Assembly (NCBI GenBank): GCA_038501195.1
Contig: JBBPUQ010000004.1
Coordinates: forward strand, 2,480,001 to 2,544,000
Source of the DNA: Nemania diffusa
Lineage: Eukaryota; Ascomycota; Sordariomycetes; Xylariales; Xylariaceae
DNA: 64,000 bases
Direction of reading: 5' to 3'
Shown here: positions 1-15,324 of the stretch, in pieces
Numbering within the stretch: the first letter of the stretch is position 1
Layout of the letters: the number at the start of each line of letters is the position of its first letter
Program-made: the position numbers and the translations under genes
Notes under the pieces: model-generated
Seen by the model: the letters and a program-made list of their open reading frames with translations, nothing else
Told to the model about the DNA's origin: nothing
Database searches by the model: none

Positions 1-60
1 AACTAAAATATATTTTTTAATATAAATAATAATAATTATACTATAAAAAACTTTAAAAAC

Positions 61-164
61 AATAAAAATAACAAAAATAACAAAAATAATAAAAATAATA
101 AAAATAATAAAAACAATAAAAAAAGTAAAAAAAATAAAAAAAGTAAAAAAAATAAAAGTATATT
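61..164. repeat. A-rich minisatellite, 9-bp then about 17-bp units
   Basis: About six units of a 9-bp motif of the form TAAYAAAAA run from 61 to about 120. Two longer A-rich units starting AAGTAAAA follow. This is simple tandem repeat inside the A+T block. Confidence 0.7.
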
Positions 165-904
165 TAATTTAAACATTTAAAAAATTAAAAACTTAAACAA
201 TTATAAACAATAAAACTTAAACTGTTAATTTTAAATATATATTAATATAAATTTTGTTTATTTTATTTATAACAAATTTATATTTCTTTATATATATATT
301 TTTTATTATTTATTTTATATATTGTATTAATAGTTTAAATAATATAAAACTTTATATAAAAAAGCTTTATAAATAAATATTATCTATTATATTAAACTTT
401 ATTAAGTTTATTTTTATAAGTTATTTATATAAAAAACTTTATAATATAATATATTTTAATATTTTTGTTTAATATATATATTTTATATAATTAATTATAT
501 AAAAATTAGTAAATATTAATATTTATTTTATATTTATAAAAAATAAAAGTTTAAAAATATATAAATTATTTATATATGTTTATATAAAATTTTTAATAAA
601 TAAATAATAAAGTTTTAAAATTATTTATTTATTAAATTTATATATATTTATTTTTTTATTACTATAAAATAAAATTGTATATAATATTTATTATATTAAA
701 AACTAACTTTTTATATTTTATTTGTTTTATATTATTTGAAAAATTGTTAAATTAAATATAATATATATATTTTACTGTTATAAAAAAAGTTTTAATAACA
801 ATAGTTTTTTAGCACTTAATAAACCTTTTTTAAACAGAAATAATCGCTATTATTTTGCTTTTTAAAAACATTTTCTAATTAAATATTATATTAATAAATA
901 TATT

Positions 905-1060
905 TATATTTTTATTGCTTTTTTTATTAGCTTTGCTTATATTGCTTATTTTACTAGCTTTGTTTATATTGCTTGTTTTATTTATATTGCTTGTTTTATT
1001 AGCTTTAACTGCTTTATTTATATTATTTACTTTATTTATATTGCTTATTTTGTTAATTTT
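905..1060. repeat. Degenerate T-rich minisatellite
   Basis: Repeated modules of the type TTTATATTGCTT and TTATTAGCTTT recur about every 12-18 bases. They are unusual in this block for keeping many GpC dinucleotides (GCTT). No function is visible. Confidence 0.6.
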
Positions 1061-4000
1061 ATTTAATTTTAACTGAAATTATATAATATAAAAAGCTTTA
1101 TATTATAAATATATTTATATATTTTTAATATTAAATTTATTTGTATTAATATTTAATATATATTGTTTTATTAATATATTTTGTTATTATAATTTAAATA
1201 ATATATTTTATAAAAAAAAATCAAATATAAAAATAGCATTAATATAAATTGTTAAAATTTATTATTTTTAAATAGTTTTATATTTATAGTATTAAAAAAG
1301 TTATAAGTTATAAAACAGTTGTATTACTATATTACTATAATATAATAATATATTTTAAAAATTTTATATAAACTGTTTTTATAATAGTACTAGTTTTAAG
1401 TATTTATTTTAAACTTTAAATAAATAAATTAACTATTAAAACAAAAAAATATAATTAATTAAAAGCTTAAAATTACTAAATATATTATTTTTACTGCTAC
1501 TACTATTTATATAGCACTATAATTTTTTAACTGTTTTTTTTTTATTTAAATTTAATATTAAAATATTATTTTTAAAACTATATATTATTAATAATATAAT
1601 ATATTAATAATAATAAAAAAAAAACATATAAATTAAAATTTTAGTATATAATATATTAAATAAACTACTATTTGATTTAAACAAATAATTTTAAATATAT
1701 TTTGCTAAAATAGTATTTTTAAAAACTAATATATAAATATATTTATTTTAGTTTTTTATACTTTGTTTGTTTTAAAAAACTATTTATTATATATTATTAA
1801 ATAAAAATAACTAATTATAATAATTAATGTTTAAATATATTTTTTTTAATTTTAAAATATAATTGTTTTTTATTTAAAACTAAAGTTATAATAATATATA
1901 TTATTAATATTAACACATTAAATTATATATAAAAAGTTTATTTATTTATATTTAAACTATTAAATATAAAGTTTTTAATAATTAAACTTTTTTAGTTACT
2001 ATTATTTTTTTTTATATTATTTATAAAGCTTAAACAAATATAATAAATAAACTAAATTTTTATTATAAATATTGTTATATTATATTTTTTTAATAATTTA
2101 AATTTAATAAGTTATTAATATTAATAAATTTAATATTAATAAATTTTATTATATTAATTAAATTATTAAATAAAACTAATATTTTTTTATATTAAAAAAT
2201 AATTAGTTTTATTAAAGTAATTATATTACTGTTTTTTTTTATATTATTAATTATAAAGTTAATTTATATAAAATTTAATAGTTTTATTTAAACTTTTATA
2301 AATAATTATTTGTTAAAATATTAAATATTTGTAAATAAAACAACAATAGTAAAATTAACTTTAATATTATTATTAATAAAATTAAAAAGTTTTAATTTTT
2401 TATTTAAATATATAATATAAATAAAACTATAATATATAAATATATATTTTTTATATTTTAACTTTTAAATATATTTATTTTTTAACTATTTAATAATACT
2501 ATTTATAATATATATTAATTAGCTAATAAATAAAACTAATTATTTTTAATTGTTTAATAAAAATTTAAAACATTTTTTAGCTTTAATATTAAAAAACAAA
2601 AAAAAAACTATTTTAAGCAACTTTTAAAAAAAATATATTTTTTAAATGTTTTTGCTTTGTTAAAAAAAGTATTTAATTTTTAAAAAAATTTTTATATTTA
2701 ATAATAAAACTAATATTACAAAGTTTAAGTTTAATTTTTTTTAAATCGAAATTTTATTAATTTTATTAATAAACAAACAAAAAATATTATAAGCTATTAT
2801 AGCAAATAAATATAATTACTACAAATTTAAACTATTAAATATTAATTTAAAAATAATAAAAAAATGTTTTTATATATAACTAAATTTAGTTTTAACAAAA
2901 AATTATAATTTATTACTATATATTATTAGTTTTAAAAGTTTTTATATAGTTTATTTTAATAAAAATAGCTTATAAATTATATAGTTTTTATATAAAAACT
3001 ATATTATTTTTAATAATTAAAACAGCTAAGTTTTTTTAATAATAAGTAATAAACAAAATATTTAAATTTATTATATAATTTAAAAAGTGTTTTTATTTAA
3101 AATTATTAGCTAATATTATAGCTTTTATAAAAATTTATAAAAAAATATTATTATATTTAATTAATTAATTTTTTTTAAAATAGTTATATTACTTTTTTAT
3201 AGTAAATATTAAATAAATATAAAAAAAAAATAATGTTTTATAATTTTTAAGTTTAAAAAAAGTTAAAAAAATAAAAGAAATAATTAAAACAAAAAAAATA
3301 AATATAATAAAAAATAAAAAAATCAAAATAATTTATTATTAAGCTATAAAAAAATAAAAGTTAAAAAATAAAATATTGCTATTTATTTTTAAAATAAAAC
3401 AAAACTTTATATATTGTTTTTAATATAAAAATAATTAGTATAAAAATTAATATAATAATTAATATTAATATATATATATTATTATTTAATTATTTAATAT
3501 ATTAAAATATTTAATAATAAATAACTTTTTATATATTAAATAGTATTAATTTTGTTAATTTTGTACTATATAAAAAAAATTTCGCTAAAATTAATAAGTT
3601 TTTGTTAGCTATATAAAAAGTAATATATTTTAACTGCAATTTTTAAGTTAAAAAAATAAACTATAATATTAAAACTATTTATATTATTTTACATTTTATA
3701 TAATAATAGTTTGTTTAAATCTTTTTTATAAAAAAAAAAACTTATAATTATTAATAAACTTAAGCTAATTTTTTTTGTTTAGTTTATATAAAATAAAATT
3801 TATAATATAAATTAAAAATTATATAGTTTAAGCTTAGCTTTTTATTAAAAAAAATATAAATAATATTTATATTATATTTTTTTGTTTTAGTTTATAGCTT
3901 TTTTAATTTTTTGTTAATATAAAAAACAAAAAGTAGTTTGTAATATTAACAACTTTATAATATAATAATTTTTATATTTATAAATAGTTTTAAGTTTATA

Positions 4001-7000
4001 AGTTTTAAAATATGTTAATATTTTTATATAATATATTAAAAGTTTAAGCTATAAACTATATGTTATATAATTTATAATATAAATATAATTTAATTAAATT
4101 AGTTATATTTAATTATAACTATTAAAACTATTTTATTATATATAAATAATAATATATATAAATAAAGTATTAAAATATTTTAATATAGCTTGTTTTATTA
4201 TGTTTTAATAAATATTAAATAATTAATGTTTTAATTTTATTATTATATTTTATTTATAATAATATTTAATTTTTAAAATTTAATATTAATTTGTTTTTAA
4301 TTATTTATATTATTATTATTAAATTTAATAATATATATTTTTTTTATTATATAACTTATAGTTGATTTATATATATTAAAAATATACTTTTTGTTTATTA
4401 TTAATATTTTTTTATTTAATAGTAATATATATAGTTTATTAATATTTGCTATATATACAATATTAATATTTTAATTAATATTACTACTGCTATTTTTATT
4501 AATAACTTAAATATTTATTTCAAATATTTGTAGCTTAAATATAAATAGTACTAAAAAAGTAGTTTAAATATATATAAATATATTAAATAAATTTTATATA
4601 TTTAAAATATAAAATTTAATAATTATAAAATATTTTGATTTTATTACTATTAAAAAAAAAGCTAAATATATATTATATTTTTAAATAAAAACTTAAAATT
4701 TTATATTATTATTATTAAATTAATATTAGTTTTGTTAAATTTAAATATTTTAAATAAAAATAATAGCTATAAATATTATAAAGTTTTTATTTTAATTTAA
4801 AGTTAAGCTGTAATAACTTTTTTTTAATTTTAGCAAATATAGTTTTTATTATTTAAATTGCTATTAATGTTTTATATTAAATAATAATATTAATATTTAT
4901 AAACTATATAATATAAAAATTACAAAAAAAAACTTGTTAACAATTTATTAATTAAATATATTATAAATATTATATAAATATTTTTAATTTAAAAAAATTA
5001 ATATGTTGTATTTTTTTAAAAAGTACTTTTTAGCTATTAATATTATATTTAGTTATATTGTTAAATTTATATTTAATTTAAAAACTAGTTATTTTATAAA
5101 CTTATTTTATTGTAAAGTTATTAAATATATTTTTATATTTATTAATAATATTTTTTTTGTTATTAATATATTTTTTTAACTAATTAAAAATATTAAAAAA
5201 AAAATTAAAATTATATAAGTTAAATTTAATATACTGCAAAAAAAAAATATATTGTTTTTTTTTAAATTTTATAAAACTATTATAGTTAAAGTGTTATTAT
5301 AATTTTATATTAACAATTATTTGTATTAAAACATTATAAAAAACAAAAAGTTTTAAAATATATAAAAAACAAAAAAAAAAATAATATTATTACTTATTTT
5401 TAAAAAAATTACTATTGTATTAAATATTACTGCTAAAGCTATTAAATGTTTTAAATATATACTTTTTAATATAAACTGCTTTTTAATATTTAATAAATTT
5501 TATATATTTACTTTTATACTATTTACTTTTGTTAATTTAATTAATATATTTTTTTTGTTATTAATATAAAAAAATTTATTAATATTTAATAATATTATTT
5601 ATAGTATTAAAAAAAGTACTAAAAAATTACTAATAAACTAGTTAAATAATACTATATTTATTAATTAATTTATTAATAATAGTTGCAGCTTTAACTATAA
5701 ATTAAATATATTAACAATATTAATATTTTTTAGTTTTTTTTTAATAAACTAAAAATAAACTACTATTGTTAATAAAATATAGTTTATATAAATAAGTTTT
5801 TAAAATTAACTATATATTTAAGTTATATTTAAAAATAAATTTTTAAAAATTTAAGATTTAAACTATTTTATTTTTATATTTATTAAAGTTTTTTTATATA
5901 AATAAAAAAACTTAGTAAATATAACAAAAAACTACTTTGTAAATTATAATACTGCTAAAAAAAAAACTTTAGTTTAAATATATAAGTATATATTTTATAT
6001 AATTGTTTATATATTATAAAAATATATTATTAATAAATATATTAGTTGAATTTTTATTAAGCTATAATAATATAATAAATATATTATAACTTATTTTGTT
6101 TTTTTATTTTTAATATTTAATTAAATTATTTAAAACAACAGTATATAAATTAGTTTTATTTATTTAAAAAAAACTTTATTTTATAAAGTAAAACAAATAT
6201 ATGATTTAATTTTAATACTTAAGTTATAACAAACTATTTTTAAACTTTAAAATAATAAATTAATAAATAATTTTTAAATACTAATATTATTAAAAAAAAT
6301 AGCAATATATAAATATTAATAGTTTTTGTTTAATAAAAAAAAAATATTACAACATTAAAAAATAAAAAGTATAATTATTTAATATAATTTATTTATTATA
6401 TAGTTTATAGTAAATTTTAATAATTTAATATTATTTATATATATTAAAATAAATAAAGTTTTATATAAAATATTATATTATAAAAAGCAATTTAAGCAAT
6501 TTTAAACTTATATTTTTTAACTATTACTAATATTGTAAAAAAAAGTTAACTAAAATTCTATTATAGCAATTTAATAGTTTTATTTATATATTTAAATATT
6601 TTTTTTAAAACTAGTTTATATTAAAACTAGTAATAATATATTTAGTTCTATTAATTAATATTTTAGCTATATTAAAATAAATAGCTATAATATATTTTAT
6701 TTATATAATATAATATAATTTTTTAATAATTTAAATATTAATTAAGTTATTAATTATATATAAATTAAAAATAATTTAATAAAATTAGCAAAGTTTATAA
6801 ACTAAATAAATAAATACTTTTTTAAAAATGTTAACAAAGCTATTTTAAACTATTAAATAATAAAAAGTTATATATAAATTAAACTTTATAATAACTTTTT
6901 AACATTAAAAAACAAACTTATAAATAAATAAAAAAAAAAAGCCCATTTTATTACTAGTAATATTTAAAAATATAAATATATATTAATATATTAGAAATAT

Positions 7001-10000
7001 ATATATATAACAAACAAAAAGTATATTTTTAAGCTTTAGTACTAATTTAAATAGCTATAAACTTTAGTACTATATATTTTTATTAATACAAAAAATATAT
7101 TTTATATTAAATATAACATTTATTATTATAACTAATTTAATAAAATAATAGCAATAGCTTTTTAATATAATTATAACTTTTTGTTTATTTTTATAAAAGC
7201 TTAAACTTTGTTATTAATATATTATATTATTAACTATATTACAAAACTAAAGTTGCTTATATATTAATAACTAATATTAATTATAGTATATTTAAACATA
7301 TTTAAAACAAATTTAAGCTTTATAAATGTTTAATAGCTAAATTTTATAGCTAAAAATTTAATAATAAAAATATTTAATAAAATATTTTTTAAATAAAAAT
7401 TATTTTTAGTTAATATAATAAATTATATTTTTAGTTATAATATATATTATATTTTTTAAAATATTTAATAATAAATTTATATATTAATAATTTATTAAAA
7501 ACTTATATAAATATAGCTAAATTTATAATATTAAATAGTTTAGTTTAATTAAAAAAGTTTATAAAATTAAATATAAAATAAATTATATTTTTTTAAATTA
7601 AAAAAAAGTATTTATTTAATAATTTTTTAAGTTTATAAAATAAAAAGTTTTTAATTATAAAATTTTTGTTTATATAATTATATATTTTATATTTAAATTA
7701 TATTAAAATTAAATAAAAAATAACTAGCAAACTTTTGTTTGTTTAATAATATTTAAAATAATAATTAATTTTGTTAACAAGTTAAATGTTTTAAAAAATT
7801 TGCAACTTTTATAATTAATAATATATTATTTTTTAACAAAAATAATAATATATTATATATATAATCTTAAATAGTAAAACTTAATCTTTTTATATTTTAA
7901 AAACATTTTATATTTGATTTAATTTTAAAGTTTATTTTATTATAAAAGCAATTAAAACTTCAATGTTTTAATTAGCTATAGTTTATTTATTTTAATTTTA
8001 ACTTATTTTATAAATTAAAAAAAAATATAAAATATAATATATTATAATAAAATGTTAAAATTAACTATAATTTTAAAGTTAATAATAATTATGTTTTAAA
8101 TAATAAAAATAAAGTTTTTTATAATATTGTAAAAAAAGTTAACAATTTTTTATATTATAATATAATAATAGCTTTTAATAATAACTTATTATAGTAATTA
8201 TAACAATTATATAATATAAAAACTTTTATTTTTAAACAAACTATAAACTTATTATATTAAATTAATTAAACTATATATTTTAACTTAAATAATTATTTAG
8301 TTTTTAAAAAGTTAGCAATATATTATAATATATTATTAATAATATAAAAAAAAAATATAAAACAAGCAAACTAAATATTTAATATAATAAAAAGTGCTAT
8401 TAAAAAGTAAAAAAAAAAAATCAACATATTAAATTAAAAAATATTATATAATATAAAAAAAACAAAAAGTTTTAATATTAGTAATAATAAAATAAATATT
8501 TTAAATATATTATAGCAAACTTATAATAAAAATTTGTTTAAAATAAACAAAAACTTAATTGTTATATTATAAGTAATAAAGTTATACTATTATAAATAGT
8601 AATATATATTTATATAGTTTAATATTTTAGTTAATTTTAAATTTATATAATATTATATTAATAATATAATAATAAAAAAATATAAGTTAAATTATAAACA
8701 AACAATTGTTTTTAATTTAGTTTTAAAACATTTAAATAAAATAAACTATTATTATAAAAATACTTTTGTTGTTTTTAATATTAAAAATTAACAAAAAACT
8801 AATACTAGCTTTTGTTTGTAAATATTATTTTACTTATTAAATAAAAGCAGTATTAAAAAAAACTAAATAATTTAAGTTTTAATAGTAGTTTTAAAATTAA
8901 AAAAAAAACAAAATTATATATGTTTTATTATTATATTTAATTATATAAAAACTAATATTAATAAAATTATTATATATTTTGTACTAAATTTTATAGTTTT
9001 AAAATTAATAAATAGCAAAAATAATATTATTATAAGCAGAAAATTTTCAAAAATAAAATATTAAAGTTAAAAAACTACTAATATTTTAATAATAAATAAA
9101 TATAGTATAATATTTATAATTAACTTTTATAAAATTAATTTATAGTTTTAATAAATATAAAAATAAAACAATTATAGTTTTAAAAAACTGCTTGTTATTA
9201 TTTTATATAGCAACTTTTATTAATTTAAACTTATAAAAAAAACTTTAATATTATATTTTAATAAATTTATTATTTAAATTAATTATATAAAAACTAGTAA
9301 CTATTTTTAGCTATTACAAAATAAAGCATAAAAAAACAAATATTATTTTAAATATTAATTTTAGCTTAAGTTTATTACTATAGTTGTTTTAAATAAGCAA
9401 ATATATATAACAAATATAAAATATATTATATTATTTAGTTATTTATAAATAAATTAACAAATAAAAAGTAATATTAATATTTTAAATATAAAAATAATAA
9501 ATAATAGTAATATTATTTTAAATAAAATAATAAAAACAGTTATATTATTAAATGTAATAAAATATAGTTTAAATATTTAAGTAGTTTTAAATTTTATTAA
9601 ATTATATAATTAGTTATTATATATATTTTTATTAAAATATATTTTAATTAATAATTATATAAAAAAAAATGCTTTATAAATAATAAACTTAATTATAAAC
9701 TTTAATATAATAAAAATACCTGCTTATTTTTTTTTAATAATAAAAATATTAATTATTATAACTAATAATATATACTAAAAACTAAAAATAATCAATAGTA
9801 TAAAATATATAATTAAAAAATTTATATTTAATTTTAATATTTATATATATAAAACTATTTTTAGTATATTTATTGTTATAAAATTACTTTTTATATATTT
9901 TTTATTTTTTTTAACAACAAAAAATATTAAACTATATAATTTTTTACAAAAAATAATTTTAATTTTATTAAATATGCTTTATATATTAACATTTTTTTTA

Positions 10001-11261
10001 TATTTTAAACTATTTATTAAAAAAAGCTACTTTTTAATTTTAATGTTTATAATTATAAAATATAAAATATAAAAGCAAAGTTATAATATTATATTTTTAT
10101 TATTATTAAATAAATAAAAAAAAAAAACAAGCTTTATTAATATATATATTTAATTATTACAACTAATAAATTTAAAAAGCTTTTATTTTTTTGCTTTAAT
10201 TAATTTAAAACATTATTTATAATTATATTTTTTGTTTAAAATAAAAACAGCAATAAATAAAATAAAAAAAATAAATAAACTAATAATATATAAATATAAA
10301 ATTAAATAAAATAGCTTATAGTTTAATTTTATATAAAGCTATATTTAAAAATATAATTATAAAATATATTGCAACAATATAAATAGCAAATTATAAACTT
10401 ATAGCTATATTATAATTTATATAATTAAACTTTATTTTATTAATAAATTTTTTAAACTTTTTTTTAAACTATTTATTTAGTTTTTTTAAATAAATTTTTT
10501 TTATATAAATAAACTAAAACTAAAAATTTTTTTATAAAATAAAATAACAATGTTTTTATAACTAATATTTATGCTATATTTTTATAAACTTTAAATATAA
10601 TTAAATATAAACTTTATTTTAACTTTTATTTATAGCTATAATAAACTTTTTTATTACTATATTATTGTTTTTAAAATTACTAATTAATATATTTGTTTTT
10701 GTTATTAGTTATATATACTGTTTTTATTTTTTATTAACAAAGTTTGTAAATAGTAACTTTTTTTATTTATTATTTATAGTTTAATAACTGTAAATATAAC
10801 AAGCAAAATTATAAACAAACTATTTTATATTTATATTTTATAAATATTAAACTTTAAATTTTATTAATAAAAATAGTTTTTAGCTATATATTTTATTAGT
10901 TTTATTTTTAAATTTAAACTTAAAAACTATTATTAATTACTTTTTTTTATTATTTATTTATAGTTTTACTATTATAAATAATATAAATTAAACTAAGTTT
11001 AATTAATAAACTATTAAACTAGTAACAAAACTTAATTTAATAATAACTTATAAAATATTTTAATATTTTTTTGTTTTATTGTTTTAGCTATATATAAATA
11101 TAGTGCTAAAACAGAATTAAAGTTTAAAAATAATGCAAAAAATGCTAAAAATATAAATATTTGTAAACTTTAAATATTTAAAAACTTATATTAATAATAA
11201 TTTATTAAAATGTAATATTAGTAATAACTTTATTAATTATAAACTTTTTTGCTTTTTTTAT

Positions 11262-12530
11262 TAAATAATAATATAATATATTTTATAAATTTTAATAATA
11301 TAACTAAGCTTTATAGTTTAAATATTTTTAAAATAAAAAATTTAGTAAATAATAAATTTTGTTATATATAGTAATAAAAAAAATTGATATATTTAAAAAT
11401 ATAATTATTTTATTTAATATTGTTTTAAATATATTATTAAAAGCAATATAATTTAATAGTTATATTTTGTTTAATTTTAAAAAAATATATATTTATATTA
11501 TTAACTTGTTTTTGTTTAGTTTATTAGTATTAAAATTAACAAATATTTAAATATTATTATAATTAGTTTATTTTAATAATTTATTTAAGCTTTTATTATT
11601 ATATAACTATTTATTATTAATATTATTTAGTATTTTTTATATAAGTTTAAAATATTAAAACTATTTAATTAAAACATTATTTGCAATATTAGCAATATTA
11701 ATATTAATTATAAACATTATAGCTTTTATAATAAAAATATTAGTACTTTTTTATAAGTTATAATGTTTTATATTTATTTTATTTAATTAAATAATAATAT
11801 AATATTTTTTATAAACTTTAATAATATAGTTAAAATTTATAGTTTAAATATTTTTAAAATATTAAAATTTAAACTTATATTATTTTAAGTAATATTTCTA
11901 TATAGTGCTTTTTTAAATATTATTATTTAGTATTTTTTTATTAAAAGTATATTATAATAAACAATTTAAAATATTAAAGTTTAAACTTATATTGTTTTAA
12001 ATAATATTTTTATATAGTACTTTTTTAAATGTTACTATTTAATATTTTGATTTTTAAATTAGTACTGTTTTTTTAAATAAATTTTGTTATATATAATAGT
12101 TTAAAAAATTTAAAAAAAAGTCAATATATATTTAAAATATATTTAAAAAAATAAATTAATAAAACTATATTTATATATTTAAAAATATCATTATTTTATT
12201 TAATTTAGTTTTAAATATATTAATAAAAATAATATAATTTAATTGTTATATTTTGTTTAATTTTAAAAAAATATATATTTTTGCTGCCGATTTTTTTTTT
12301 ATTAAGTTTATTAGTATTAAAATCAATTAAAACTTAAAATTTGTTATAATTAATTTGTTTAAATAACTTATATATTAATTAATTTATAACAATAATTTAA
12401 AATAAATATATTTTATTATATTAGTTTTTTAATATTATATAATTATTTACTATTAATATTGTTTAGTATTTTTTATATAAGTTTAAAATATTAAAGCTGT
12501 TTAATTAAAATATTAGTAATTTTAAACTTA
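11262..12530. repeat. Segmental tandem duplication in the A+T block
   Basis: A stretch around 11,262-11,336 recurs at 11,785-11,860. A second stretch around 11,356-11,680 recurs at 12,082-12,515 in the same order and orientation. Between the two halves of the second copy there is an extra internal tandem repeat of about 111 bp (starts at 11,857 and 11,968). The structure is a roughly 0.5-kb direct duplication whose second copy expanded locally. Copy differences include many C/T and G/A pairs, but also indels. Confidence 0.7.
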
Positions 12531-13520
12531 AAACTAATTGATTTATTATATTAATAAATTTTACAAGTTTTAACTTTATTATATTAACTTTAAATTAGTT
12601 TGTTTTTTGTTAAAAAAATATTAGTAAAAAAGTTAATATATTTGCTAATAATATTAACTAAATATAATAGCAAGCAATAAAACTTTTGTCAAAAATAAAA
12701 ACGCAAAATTTATTAAAAGCTCGAAAATTATTTTAAAATTAGTATTTTTAATTAAAAAAATAGCTAATTAATAACTTAAAATGTAATAAATTTAAAAATA
12801 ATAAAAAATTAATAGTAATTATAAAATACAGCAGTATTGTTAATAAATAAAAGTTATAACAGTAGTAATATAAATAGTAATATAAATAAATAATATAAGT
12901 AATAATATAAATAAATAGTAATATAAGTAGTTGTAGCTAAAATAGCTTATATAAAAATATATATAGCTTAATTGTTTATTTTATTTATTATAGTAGCTAT
13001 ATAGTTAATTATAACTATAACTATTTTATTTATTTACTATATTAGTTGTAAACAATTGTAGCTATTACTGCTATTACTATATTTACTTAATTTTAATTAA
13101 TTATTAAATTTTATATATTATTTAATAAAAGCTGCTAATTTTTAGCTACTGCTTTAGTTTTTATATAAAATAAGTATAAATTAAAACAATTAATAAGCAG
13201 TTTATATTACAAATAGTAAAAATAAACTATAAATATATACTAATATAATTTATATATAAAAGTAACTAGTTTAGTTAATTATAGTTATATATATGTAATA
13301 AAAGCTAAATTAAATAAACTATATTTAAATAAACTAAAAAAATTTCTTATTTAAAATAAAAAACTGTTTTGGAAATTTTTTAACAACTAGCTAACTTATT
13401 TTTCCTAAATAGAAAAGCAAAATTATTTATTTTAACTATAAAATTCTATTGGGAATTTTTTATAATATTACAAATAACTTTTTGTTTTATTCAGTTGTTC
13501 CTTTTTTGTTAAAAACAAAA

Positions 13521-14035
13521 GTATAAAAAAAAAAAAAAAAAAAAACTTACTTTTTATATTTATATAAAAGTTATAAAAATTTTTAACTAAATAAAAAATA
13601 TACTATTATTATTAATAAAAAAAAAAACAAAAAAAAAGTTATAAATTATTTATTTTAAAATATAAAAAAAGCTAAAAGCTAATAAAATTTTATATAATAA
13701 AAAAAATTTCGTTTATAACAATTTATTTTTATTTAAAAAAATTAAAAAAAAAAAAGCACTAAAGTTAAAAAAAAACAAAATAAAAATAAAAAAATTAAAT
13801 ATAATATTATTTAATTTAATAAAAAATAAAAATATATAAAAAAAAAAAAAAAAAAACAGCTATATAAAAACAAAATAAAAACTATTTGTTATAAAATTAA
13901 TACAAATATAACAAAAATAAAAAAAATAATAAATATAACTTAAAAAAAAAAAAAGCAGTATAAAAAAAAAAAAAAAGAAAGAAAAAAAAAAAAAAAAAAA
14001 AAATAAAAAAAAATTAAACTTATAATTAAATATAT
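13521..14035. repeat. Poly-A-rich tract region
   Basis: Several uninterrupted A runs of about 15-25 bases (near 13,525, 13,838 and 13,985) lie within a plus-strand purine-rich stretch. This may be the remnant of an A-rich transposon coding strand or of poly-A tails. No terminal repeats were found for it. Confidence 0.5.
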
Positions 14036-15046
14036 ATAAAAAAAAAACACTTTTATATAGTATTATTAAAGTAGTAAAAAATAATAATTAAATTAATATT
14101 GTTTATATTTTAAAATAGCTAAAAAAAGCAATAATTACAAATAAAATTAAAAAATTAAAAAAAAAAGCTATAAAATTAAAAAATATATAAAAAATAAATT
14201 ATATATTAATAAAAAAAACATTAAAAAAAATTAAAAAAAAGCAATATAAATATATTAAAAAGTAATAAGTTATTTTTAAAAAAAAACATTATAAATAAAT
14301 AGCTTAAAAATAATAAAAATATAGTTAAATAAAGCTATTTTTTACAAGTTTTATAATATAACTAAGTTTAAATATTATTTATATTATTTTTAAATAATAT
14401 AAAAAAAAAACAAAGTTATTTTTATAAAGCTTTATATTAAAAATCTAAAACAAAAAATAATATTATAAACTATATAAACTATTAAGTTTAGTTTATAAAT
14501 ATAGTTTTAAATAATTGTTAAAATTACATTAGCTATATATATTAAGTTATTTAATTGTTTTAAAATATAGTATATATATTAAAAAAACTTTTTTTTTTTT
14601 TTTTTAAATTAAATTATAAATAGTATATATTTACAGCTACTAAACTTTAGTTTATTATAAATAATATAATTTTAATAAATAGTTTTAATAATAATTTATA
14701 ATTTTTATTTATTATTTATTTTATAAAATAATTAAATTGTTATTATAATTAATATTAATTATAATTAATTAAAAATATTTATTTATTTTATTTATAAAAA
14801 TAAAAAATAATATTGATTTTAATAATAAAATTTATTAAAAAACTTTTGAAAATAATTTTTAAAATTTTTCTTCAATATTATAATAGTTTTATATTATATT
14901 ATATTTATTAATAAATAATAAATAAACAAAAAAACAGCTAAAAAACTTAAAAAAATATTTTATATTTTAAAAAAATTAATTTATAAAGTTTTTTTTATAA
15001 TTTTTAATTTTTTTATTTTTAGTTTTATATTTTTTTAACTTTAATT

Positions 15047-15324
15047 TAGTTATAATATAGTAGCTAGTGCAAGCTATATAGTTACTTTAGCTATATACTG
15101 CAATTTTTTCGTTTTTTTTTTTTTTTTTTTGTAAAACTTATTTATTGCTAAAGTTTACTGTTTTAAGCAGCTTATATACTACTTATTTTTATTACTTTAT
15201 ATTAACTAAATTTTCTGTTTTTTTTTTTTTTTTATATTTAGATTTTTATATATAATTAAGTTATTTAATTAGTAGCTCTGTTTTTTATAAATACTAATAT
15301 ATAACAATTTAAGTATTATTTATA
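15047..15324 (+). repeat. 5' LTR of the outer Gypsy element
   Basis: This copy matches 28,510-28,787 base for base except for mostly C/T and G/A differences and slips in poly-T runs. It starts TAGTTATAATATAG and ends TTATTTATA. It keeps more G and C than the right copy (for example a CG at about 15,110, absent from the right copy), so the two LTRs mutated independently. Confidence 0.82.

Noticed and set aside
9150..9320. Possible LINE reverse-transcriptase relic
   Set aside because: Some residue order recalls Tad-type elements, but the key YRPI-like segment does not fit transition-only change.
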